DNA from: Ectocarpus siliculosus | Taxonomy: Eukaryota > Sar > Phaeophyceae > Ectocarpales > Ectocarpaceae | Length of the DNA: 64,000 bases | Direction: 5' to 3' | Assembly (NCBI GenBank): GCA_000310025.1 | Contig: FN649752.1 | Location: forward strand, 4,088,635-4,152,634 | Shown here: in pieces, positions 26,901-39,000 of the stretch | Position numbering within the stretch: position 1 is the first letter of the stretch | How the letters are laid out: the number at the start of each line of letters is the position of its first letter | Notes under the pieces: generated by a model | Database searches by the model: none | What the model was told of the DNA's origin: nothing | The model's input: only the letters and a program-made list of their open reading frames with translations | Position numbers and translations under genes: made by a program

Positions 26901-29900
26901 CCCCCCCCCCCCCCCCTCCCCCGTCTCCCATGCCACATCCGGGGAGGGAAATCCGTGCCCCGCTTGGCTTCCTCGGCCCCCCCTTCTTACAACTTGCCAA
27001 TAGCGCCTCTTGTTCCGCCACCCTGGTTGTAGCGCCATCATGCCTGCCAGGGGGCTATTGATATGGCGATATGGTCTCGTTATTCCTTTCGTCTTTCGGG
27101 GTGCGAGGGTGTGCCTTTCGACCAAAGAGGACCTTTTAAGTTGCGATCCGGGAGATCGTAAGGGAGGCAGTTCTATTCGATGGGAGAACATCATGTAGAA
27201 TTGCCTCCGTTGCGCTCCCCCGCTTCAAAAGTTGAACATCTTGTTCGATCGAAAGGCACACCCTCACCCGCCGAAAGATGGAAACGGTGACGAGAACATA
27301 TCGCCATATCAGCAGCCTCCCGGCAGGCATGATGGTGCTGCAACTAGGGTGTCGGAACAAGAGGCTCTACGGTAAGGTTTGCACCAGGCGAGCCTAGCGA
27401 ACCCGAGTCGAGTAGGGCGGGGTAAAGTCGCACACCTGATGGGGGGCATGTGGACCCCGGTACTGTCACAACCCTGAGCAGAATCGGAATGCGTCGATGG
27501 GTTTCACTTCCTGCCATGCGAAGCCAGACAAGCACGTTGCTGACAAGCACAGCTAGAGAGCCTGCCACACAACGCGATATCGTATTGCTAGACCAGCACT
27601 ATGCCATTCCCGACAACAAAAAATGCTTCATAATAGGAACAGTATATCTCGAAGCTCTTCTTGGTGCACACTCCACAAAAGTGTTCGTCAATAGCCGTAG
27701 CCTGCAAGGCAGTGCCGCTCCCTTCGCCCTTCGGTGTTAAGCAGTCGGATTGACTGGGCAAACGTCTACGCCATAGGTTGCGTAAGAAACCTCCCCCCCC
27801 CTGTACTCATTGCCCAAACTCGATTACTCCACGACGAAGAGGATGCCAAGATCAAATCGTAACGTTTTCGAAAGTCCCTCGACGAAACGATTCCAAAGCC
27901 TTCATGTTAGGCATCGTCACTGATCTTACTGCAGAGAGAGTTCGGGCTTTGAAGATCAGTCACAAGGGGCTGTGGCATCTTACGGATGAAAACTACGTTA
28001 GTGTCCATCAGCACTCCGAATGTTGCCATCTCTTTTCGTTTGGCGTGTCGCGGGAGTTGCACCACGACATGAGCTCCCAACGATGGTTGCGTTGGTTGGT
28101 GTGCTTGTTAATTTTGTTGCATGCTTCGAACGCTCTCGCTTTCTCTCGATGCATTTTGATACGTGTCAAATGCATGAGAACCAAGTAATGTTCCGTGCGT
28201 GAATCGCTCTCGCTTTGATTTGTTTCTGTTCGGTCAGATGCACGAGAACAAGTACCTGCACCTGCCGGTGGTGGATGAGGACAGCGGTAACGTGCTGGGG
28301 GTGGTGAGCGTCATGGAGATCATTCAGGCCACGGCGGGCGAGGAGGGAAGCACGGGGTAAGACGTAGGGAAGACTAATGGGGAAGACAAGACAAAGCTAG
28401 CACTTTACCTGGAGACTTGTGACGAAATTCAAGACTCAGACCGTACACGAACTCAGGGCTGAGGACTGAGACTAGAGGAGGGTCATTTGTTGGGACCAAG
28501 GACAAGACGGACGTAAGGGTGAATGCATCCTTTACCACACTCTAGGTTGTGACAGGACGATACTGGTTCATCGTGGACGATATACTTTTTGTTGTGGTCC
28601 GTTCCACTTCAAGGAAAGACGTTGCCAATGCCCCCTCCCCCCCCACGACGAAACTCGTACCATGCACGTGAGAGCAAAGAAAGGACACAAGAATTTGGCC
28701 GAAGCACGTACCGCAAGAATCAAGAGTCAACATCAAGTTTTATTTCTCAACAGTTTCCGAGAGACAACCCCGCAAAGCATTTCACGCATCGATTCGCCTC
28801 GCCGCCGTCCCGCTCTGTTCTCTGTCCCCATTTTTTTTTTTTCTGTCCCCCCCTATAAAAAGATGGCAAGCGTTGTTCGGGTCGGGGCTGGACGCGACAG
28901 GGGACGGTTTCTCCGACACGTCTTCCCAAGCGAGCATGGGCAGCATCGGCACTCGAGCATCGGCTAGGGTGGGAGTGGGCAGGGGCAAGACCAGCCCCCG
29001 CGTGGCGATGACCCCGTCCGCAGCGTCCTCCGTGAGAGGCAAGGAGCCGCCCAAGAAGACCGATAGTCGACCGGTGTCGATGCTCAAGCCTAAGGTAGGA
29101 GAAGAGCGCGTGGTGTGTTTTGGTCGGGGTTTTTTTGTGGCATGTTGTTGCTGTTGTTGTTTTTCTTGGTGTTTTTGCTCAAGCCTAAGGTAGGAGAAGA
29201 ACGCGTGGTGTGTTTTGCCACGGTGTTTTGTGGATTGTTGTCGTTGCTGCTGTTGTTTGTCTTCATATCATGCTGAAGCCTAAGGTAGAAGAGCACGTGG
29301 TGTGCAATATTATCTTAATTGTTTCCGTGATATGTTGTTGAAGGTTGTTACAGTAGCGGCTACGGTTTAAGAGAACTTATTTAAGAGAAAGTACGGATTT
29401 AAGAGAGAGGAATTGGCGTGTACCAATAACAATCGATTTAAGAGAAATTTCCTTTTGCAGCTGGGATTTTTCTCTTAAATCGAACAATGTGGAAACCACG
29501 TGGACACACACACCCACACAGCTGCAGACACCATGCCCTGCGTGGCGGGCAGTCGCTGCACGGCTGTCCCCGATCACACGCCAGGCCCGCCGGCGTTCAC
29601 AAACCACCAATGTAGAGGAGTCTGCAGGCAGTACCTCCATGGCACCTGTGGTGTGGTGGACCCTCAGAGCACCTCCGAGATGCATCGCATCTGCCACAAC
29701 TGCCTTTCCTCCCGTGAGCGCATGACTTCAGGCTGTAGAGGACAACGTGGAGGTAGCCGAAGCGATCGTTACAGAGATGGTAGAGGACCTCTGTGATGAG
29801 AATTTGGTGGGCATGGATCTTTCCTCTGACGACGAGGACGACGACCTGGTTGAGCTACGCCAATCGGGACAGTCGGTGGCGGCAGCGGCCCCGGCTCCGC

Positions 29901-32900
29901 CGCCGTACGCGAATGTAGCAAATCATTTTGGTGAACTTGAGGATACTGCCGAGAAGTGCCGCATGTCCGAAGTGTCTTTTCACCTCCGCAAGGCTAAGCT
30001 AGCGTGGATGAGTGCCTACGGTTCGAGGGAAACCAAGCAGACATGCATGAGCGACTTCCTTTGACGGTTGCAGCGCAGATCGTGTTCAGGCTGACAGGTC
30101 GCCAGGGTAGCGTTGGTTTCTTGGGTTTGTGTTATTTGTACGGCGAGTGATGTTTTGATATTGTGAAGCTGTTTTTTGTTCGTTGACTCGTGTTTTTGTC
30201 GGGGGTTCAAATCGATGGGATGAGAGGTATGAGGGTGTTACATATGTTGAGGGTACGGTGGGAGGAAGGTGCAGTGTGTAAACGGGTGCGTCGTTCTTGA
30301 GTGCTGGTGCATTCGTCGCCTCGTGTTGTCCTTCTAGAAGAGGTGCAACTATGAAACCCAGCTATAAAACAACTCAACCAAAACCTTTTACGTGTCCACG
30401 TGCAAAAATGTGCATCGCATCACACGACGATGATTTATTTTTCCGAACGCAGATCCACCAAAAGCGTACAACGTACAGCAGTGCTTGGGTCCACGTGCTT
30501 GCCAACCAAGAGAATGAGCGGTGTTTGGAGGTAGCCCGACGTAACGCTAGCTGCGCAAGTGACATGCATGATATGCTCTCTTTATGACCTATTTTGGCAT
30601 TCGAGTGTAGTCAGTGCGCGAGAGCCCCTGTTTCACGACCTTCAGTTTTGTCTACGATATAAGAGAGAATTCTCTTAAAGTGAGATTCTGTTTAAGAAAA
30701 TTCTCTCTTATATGGTAGCCAACACGATATAACAGAAAGCCGGATTTAAGAGAGTGAAATTGGCTTGTACCGACCCTCTCTTAAACCGTAGCCGCTACTG
30801 TATTGTTGTTGCTGTTGTTGCTGTTCTTGTTGTTTTGGCATCAAATACGCGCACACTCGATTTATCGCTGTAGGGCTTTTGCAAAGTATTGCCCGTGTTT
30901 GCGGTACCACTTGGAATCGTCTCGCGAAAGTGCCTTCCTCCAAACACAATCAAGAGGGCGGTCAAAGTTCGTCAACAGCGTGCCGACGGAAAAGCCGCAA
31001 ATCCCACCCTGTTTTGTTCCCCCTCCAAATCTTGATCGCTTTGCTCGTGAAGCCACCGCTGTGCCTGCCGAGCACCGTAAGCGTGTTGGAGGTGGCCAAG
31101 AAGATGGCTGACGTCCGCACCGATGCTGCGATACTCCTGGACAACAAGGGCCATCTGGAGGGCATCATCAGCGATCAAGACGTTGCGAGGTGCACAGGGT
31201 TTCGTAGTGTTGGGGGGGTCGGACGGTCTTGGTGCCGTTGAGCGGGTTGTGTCTATTGCGCTACAGCAGTGTCACCAAGCGCCGCATTTAATGTCCGAAA
31301 TTTCTGTTTTCCACAGGCGTGCATCGTAGCAGGGCGTAAACGAAACCAGCTTTAATGCTTCTTCATTGTACCACTCCATGTCTTGCGTCGCCAGCGGCGT
31401 CGTTCGTGTGTATGGTTATAGTTTTGCTGTTCGTGGTCTGAGGTGGTTGTTGCTGTCGTCGCCGTAATTGATGAATCAGGCGGGTGGTAGCGAACAGACT
31501 GGACCCGTCTTCGACAACGGTGAGCGAGGTGATGACGCCCCACCCGACCATCGTCCACATGGCGGACAGCGCCATGGAATGCCTGGGCATCATGATCGAG
31601 AAGCGATTCAGACATCTGCCGGTGAGGTTGAGGAAGATATACATTTTTGAAACGTATATCTACAGGCGGTGCCACCGCTTCAAAACCTCTTTTTTTGCCG
31701 AGGCTCATTCTCTCGTGGCATGTGTTACCCAACAGCGACGATATATGTAGGTGTTAGTATAGTATTGTTCAAACTGAACACCTGTTCTGTGGTGAAGATC
31801 TTTGGTTTCGATTTTCTTTAGCCTGAAGTTGATGATTCCCAGGTTGTTATTTGGCGCCTTTGTCAACCAAAACATGGCGTTGAAGACGAGGATGTAAGAC
31901 TGTACACAGAGTTGTAAAATGTTCGGTGTGGTTCGTTGACGTTCGCTGGGCTCTTCGAGTCAAAAACCCGGAACATCACACCGCGGCCGGAAGCTAGATG
32001 TGAGTTGGTCCTGCTCAATGCTTTCAGTACCATCTTTCATCACCCCTTTAGTGCTCTCATGAGCCAGCCCACTCCGGAGGGACCATCACTTGTATTGTGG
32101 ACGTATGTGATTCGATATGGTCGCCAGGTGATCGATGGCGAGGGAAACGTGACTGGTCTTCTCAGCATCGCCAAGTGCCTGTACGACGCCATCCAAAGGC
32201 TCAAGAAGAAGGCTGCAAGGGCCGAGAACAGCGGCGGTGGCGGTGGCGGCGGCAACGCCAACCTAGCCGCGTCGGTTCTCCAGGTTAGCAGAGCAGGCGT
32301 TTTTCCCGTCGTCACTCTATCTAGCGCAAGGCTTTTTTCTTGCGCTTTGCCGATCAATTTGTACGTTTTAAGGATAGCGTACATCGTGCACACTTACCGA
32401 ACGCGTGTAGACCGGGGCCAGAGTAGATGGGACGGATGCCACTGGTGATGATTTGTTCATATTCCGACACGGAAGCATTGCCAACTGCGTCCCCCCAACT
32501 CTGGCGGCTGGCCTCACAAAGAACTTTATGCGTCTGTCAATTCCATTTATTGTGATGGCGTTTTTTATGATGTTTCGGTGTGTCTTGGGGCTCGTCAGCC
32601 GGGGGGTTAACCGCGGAAGGCGACGCGTTTTTTTTTCTTCTGTCTGCGGTGCCTCTTGCCTTCAAATTTGGCCTGACGAGAGTTCAGCTAATCCTCTCCT
32701 TCGTTGACCGTCAAGTCGGCCTTTGTGTATGCCACCAAGTAACCGCTTTCCAAGTTCTGCTTGAACACGGATATAAGAAAATGAATGCTCAGCAAGGCAC
32801 GTGTGATAGAAAGCCGGGCACCTGCGCGCCCCCCCCCCCCCCCGAAGGTTGGGCTAGTTGTCGTCGTGGTTGATGGGGTTCAACGGTGTAAGTTCGGCTC

Positions 32901-35900
32901 AGATGGCCAACTCCATTGATGGTGTGCGTAAGCTCTCACACCGTGGAAACCCGTTGCGCCATTGTGTTGCGACTCAGATGGCCAACGCCGGGAAGGGCAA
33001 GGGCAAGAACAAGACGAGGGACCTCCAGGCCGCCCTGGCGATGCTGCTGGCCAACTCCTCAGACGAGGCCGAAGCGGTGGGTTGTTTTTGTCTCTCGCCT
33101 TCTAGATGGATACCTTGCCGCCGGGTTTAGAAAATTACACGCCTCGCGTGGGTGTTCCAGCGATGCTCATTTCGAGCCCGCTGGAAGAAGTTTTTTCTGA
33201 TGGATAATGTAGGGTACAGGGTTAGGGTTAGCCAATAGGGTGGTGTGTCGCATTATTGAGTTCCCGCTAACTGATTGGAAATTGGTCGTTGAGGTGCAGA
33301 GATTGCAGTAGTATTATCGACAACTACCGCTGCCGAGAAATGCTGATCGCCTTGTTTCGGGTCCTTCCTTCATTTCGGGGCCACGCGATTGATGTATCTA
33401 CCCTGACGATACTGCTCGCTATCTGTCACTGCTCTCTCTCGTTGCGGTTTTTTCCTACTGAGCAGAACCATTCCCTCAGAGAAATACTGTCGGAGCAAAC
33501 GACATCTTTCGTGGACGGGCGAGACTCAATCACGGCTGCCGCTGCCGCCATCGCCAAGGGCAGAAAGGCGGTGAGACACGCGACGTTTCGGATTTCGGAG
33601 AGAAAACGTCACATTCGCTGGAACACAACAGACGCGAAAGTCTCCACCGGTCCCTTGCTAGGATTTTCTTGCCCGGGGTATATCTCGGGGTATCTATCTG
33701 TTGGCTTGGTGCTCGAAAACGTTGACCGGCCCGCAGCTAGAGGGAATGTAGGCAAACGTGTGATACCGTCTCGTGGCATTGAAGATGTTGATGTAACCTG
33801 CAAGCCGCCGTCATGTCCGGTATGGAAAATATCGCAGGTTCCTCGGCGATAGGGTGGGATGGTCCACTTCTAGTGCACCGAATGTTTGCCCGTTGCTCTC
33901 AGTTTTTTGTCGCCCTCTTATCTCTGGTCGTGTCTTGATTTTGGTTTCTGCCATCGCCAACCAAGCTGCCTCTGCTTGCTGCTGGTTGTTAACGGCTGTG
34001 TAAATTGCCACTATATATTGCCACGGCAATTAATTTCCTCTTTTTGACAGGTGCTGGTTCTCGACCAGGGGCGACTCGCGGGAATATTGACCCCGAAGGA
34101 CGTGCTGATGAGGGTTGTGGCCAAGGAGCTCGACCCAGACCGTACCCCTGTGTCCTCCATCATGACCCCGAACCCAGACACGGTGCCCCCGGAGATGACG
34201 GCCGTCGAGGCTCTCGGAGAGGTATGTGTGGAAAAGCAAGTGCTTTTTGTTCGAGAGAGGTACGGCAAGTGTGGTTTGTGCGTTGAGATACAAGTAATGG
34301 TAAGCATTTATTTGCGTTCAGAGGATGGCATGTGATTCTTTGAGAGGATGGCAGTGTTTTATTGTGTATATTTGCATGCATAGTTTTTCGCGGTAACTTG
34401 AGCCAGTTTCATGTTTCCGGTTTGTGTGTTTAGTTGTCACAAGTGCGCGAGAGAAGTCAGCGCCACGTTTTGGGTGAAAAAAAATACCCTCGAAAGGGCG
34501 CGAGAGATATGTAGGCACTGGTGTTTTGTTATGCTTGTACTGCTCGAAAGGTAGGAGTGGGTTGCCGGCGTCATGTACTTGGATGCGCTTCGTGCTTGTG
34601 GCGCCGTTTGATGTTCCGGCCGGGGGTTGTGAAACTGAAACTTTTTTTTTTAATTCAAGACGCTCGCGCGGCGCGCCGTGATGTGCCTGTCTTCCTTTTT
34701 TTGTTCTGGTCAGATGCACGAGAACAAATACCTGCACCTACCGGTGGTCGACCTCGATGTGGGTACCGTGGTGGGGGTGGTGAACGTGATGGAGATTCTG
34801 CGGGCCACCGCTGGGGACAAGGGCAGTTCGAGGTACGTTTGGTTGGTTGTGGGCGTCTCGCGTTAGCCGGAAACCCATCGCAGACCTCCGGGTGTGCCGT
34901 TCTTGTGCACGAAAGCCGCGTGCGCGAGGCAGGCACGCTGGAGATGAAGGCGGCAACGGTGGTGTCCGGCCTGTACTGGCCAATAAACTAACACCAAGTG
35001 TTATGAGCCAGACGAACCGCGAGAACTCAAAGCCGGAAACGCGGTAAAATAACACCGGTTAGCAGTTGTTGCATTCTGTCGCGGCACGCCTCTGCCTGTG
35101 TTGAAATTCCTTCGTTTGTCTGTCTCGAAACGGCCGTGTGTTTGTTCCGCTCAGCTGGGAGGCCTTGTTCGGGTCTGCCATGGACGCCGGCGATGACGTG
35201 TCCGACTCAGCCTCCATGTACAGCATGGACAGGAGCGTCATGTCCGCCAGGCAGAGAGGAGGTCCTGGACTTCCGAGGGCAGCAGCGGCGGGGTCGGTGG
35301 CTGCGGCAGAGTCTGTCAAGCACGAAGACCACCACCGGCCTGTGTCGAGCCTCAAGCCTAAGGTGTGAGGCAGCCGTGTTGACTTGTTGTATTTGATGGT
35401 CGTTGGGGTGGCCGCTACCGTTGGCGTTCATTGTTGTGCTGTCGGGTGTTGCGCGGGATGTGGAAGGGGGTCGTCTCGGAAGCTGTTGCGTTTGTCCGGT
35501 CAAGGAGAGAGTGACCAAGGTTGAACTTGAGCTTTTCGCTTGTCTCCGATGGAGTTGGCTCGCTTACGCCAGCCTGGTTGTTTGTACCTGCAATGATGCA
35601 ATAATGGCTAGTGGGTACACGCGACGTGACAGTGTGCACGCAAGATACAGAAGGGTACACCCGACAACGACGAAGACAGGGTGGGTGACGTACTACGATA
35701 ATGGCAGTGCTCCACTGGAAAACCTACCCTGCACACAACGTGTATCGGTACACCACGAGCCTAGGGGTATCGTCGACTGGTCTACGTGTAGTGTTTCTCC
35801 CCGATTGCTTGGGCACCCTCCCGCTCCCTCTGCTACGGACGTTTGATCCGTCGTCGCTTCGACCTGTTGCTTTCTTGTAACCGTCAACTACAATCCCTCG

Positions 35901-35981
35901 CTTGCTGCCTCACTAGTGCTGCCTCACTCGTTCTACCTCACTCGTTCTGCCTCACTCGCTTGCTGCCTCACTAGTTCTGCC

Positions 35982-36042
<61 letters not shown>

Positions 36043-39000
36043 GGACGCAGCCCCCTCTGTGCCTCTCAGTCGACCTCACCGTCGCCCAGGTGGCCAAGAG
36101 GATGGCAGAGATCCGAACAGACGCAGCCATCCTTCTCGGGCAAATGGGGGACATGAAGGGCGTGCTCACCGACCACGACATCGCCAGGTATCTATGTATG
36201 TATTTATCTACAGAAATAGGGACCCTTTGGTTTGAAAGAGCCGTTGGAGAACGGATGGGGGGTACGGTTTAGTGGCAAGGACAGCGGTTGGTTAATGTGC
36301 GTCCGCATAGTCGGGATGGGAGTTGTATCTACTTCCCGACGAGGAGATATTTTGTGGGGAAGAAAGGAAAATGGAGAACAGTGATGCCTCTCAGTCTGCC
36401 TCTCAGTCTGCCTCTCAGTCAGACCCGTGAAGGAAGACGGGCGTCCGCCGAAGCATGGCTTTGGCTGTGTGCTAGATGTATCGAGACCTTCTTTGTTTGG
36501 ATTACTGTAGGCGTCCTTGCATGCATGCGGCTTCAGGCCGATATTGACTAGTGTACGGGTGACGTAGGATAGCAAGGATCGATTGCGGCCGAGGAGTTGT
36601 TGCTAACGCACCGCACCGTAAAGGAGAGTTGGCGGTGGGTCCTTCCGACAAAATTACTTTTGTATCACCTTGGCGCGTGATCTTTTTGATTTTTTATGGT
36701 CCGTATGCATAGATCCCGGCAATGGCATCAGCACCTTGATGTGACGCTCTTGCACCGCATTGATACCTGCAAACGGAGAGCATCGTGACGTGATTCATGT
36801 TTTGCTACCTATTCGTTCTGAGGTTTCGACTCCCGGTCCCCCTGAGCAGGAAAGTAGTTGGCCGGTCGCTGGACCCTAGCCGCACCCCGGTGTCTTCGGT
36901 CATGACGCCCGACCCCATCTGGGTGACCACTACGGACAACGCCATGGACGCCTTGGAGACGATGCTCGAGACTCACTCCAGACACCTGCCGGTAAGTCAC
37001 AACCCCCCCCCCCCCCCCATATGTACTATATGTTCAGTCGCGACCCCCTCCCCAAGTATGTTCATTTCGTGGGACTGTCGCTGTCAGCGCGAGTGCCGTT
37101 GCGATATCTCTTTTCCCGTTGACTCTGGAGGAGGAGCGTGCCGCGTTGTGGGTATGGCAGCGTCTGTGAGTAGGGCGGTGCATGTTGCACCAGACAGGAA
37201 ACATTGGTTGAAATCATTCCTTGATGCTACCGCGCATTGAATGGCACGCACGTTGAAAGGTGGCCCAAGAGGAGATTCGTTTGGAGAGGCTACGCGAGTC
37301 TTCACATTTGCATACATATGTGTCAATGCTGATGAGTCCAATCGTTGCATAAACTCCTGTCGCACTGGTTAGACATGACGGAGGCTGGGTTGTGCTGCAT
37401 GTTTATCGTCGCTCGACCGACGGTTGTTTGTGTGGCTCCTCGTACCCGCCACGTTTGGTCACTCATCTTCGATTCCTCTCCCGCCATTGTGTCTAGGCTT
37501 TGCTGCAAGAACATCTGTTTCGATTCTTTGTGACTAGCGTGTGAACTAATTGTTCTTACTTTATAATTGTACTTGCATCGCAGGTGGTCAGCGAGGAGGG
37601 TGCTGTGTCCGGCATGCTCAACATCGCCAAGTGCCTCTACGACGCCATCCGCAGGCTGGAGAAGAGGGCCCTCAGGGCCGAGGAGGAAGGGGGAGGAGGC
37701 TTGTCGGGGGAGAAGCAGGAACTCGCCGCCTCGCTGATCAAGGTTTGTTGACGTTACGCCCCAAGACGAGACAAAGACGGTATGGTGGAGTTCGTCAGTT
37801 GTGCGCGTGTTGCTGTTGGTGCAAAGCCACAACGGCTCTGGCCCTTCTATGTTGCTCCCCCTGTTTCCTTCCCGATGAATGGCACAATGCACGTTATTCG
37901 GCGCTATACAGTCACGAGCTACACACGAAAGTAAGCTTTCCCATTCCAGAGTGAGAGTATCAGTTACCCTCCCAGGACCATTCCGCGCCGAAGAAAACCA
38001 TCAGCGTGTCATTACTTGCCTTCAACACCTCACGAAAGGAGCGACTAGGAGCATCGATGCGTTTTGCCGATGCGCTTCTTGTGGCAGTGGTGTCATGTGG
38101 TATCATTTCGATATATATTTTCCTGAACGATTGAGGACCATCAGCGGTGGTATTGGGCGTGACGAGTAGACTTGCTCTGATGGCAGCTGTGTCGGCGAGT
38201 GTATGTATGAGAAATGTATGAGAATAGGGTGTTTTTTTCCCGCTTGTGGCTCGTACGTCATGACTCCACCGCTGTGTTTCTCATGTGGTGATGTAGTTTC
38301 TGTTGGCGCTAGCATGTGTGCGGGGTGAGGATGCTGTCGATGACGAATGTGATGAATGGTTATTTCCATGGTTATTTCCATGGTTACATCAGATGTATTC
38401 GGGTTTTGTGTGTAAGATCCCGTCGTTTTGATTGCCATGGCTTTAACCATGGTTGTGTCAGATGTGTCTGGCTTTTGTTTGTAGGATTCCGTCGACGACC
38501 ATGATGGTGATTACCATGGTTATTCCAGCTGTTTCCGGTTTGGGTTGTTTTTTCGACTGTGCTTGGCGTTAACCCGACAGATGCACAGCATGAAGGCAGG
38601 CAAGAAGAATGGCAAGAACACTCTGGCGGCAATGACAATGCTGCTGCAGGGGCTATCTGACGGAGAAGAGGCGAGTGGAGGGCAACACTGCTCCCTGTGT
38701 AAGGCCGTCTAGTGCGGAGGGATTGAGCCACCCTTAACGGTACACCCGGCGCTATTCAGAGTATGAGGCGTGTTGAGTATTCCATCTGCTGTGTCACGCG
38801 ATTTCAACGTCCTTCTACGGGGCGACCGACCTTGATTGGGCGTCGTTATTCGGTACCAATGCATTCCTGTGATAATACAGTATTATGTTCCTAACATCAT
38901 TTAGTTGGTGGAACGTGTGTAGGAATTGGACCTAGGACGAGATTACGACAACCAACGCGCTTAGTGTCGAGAGCATGGCTCGTCTGGTCGTGACTTGCGA

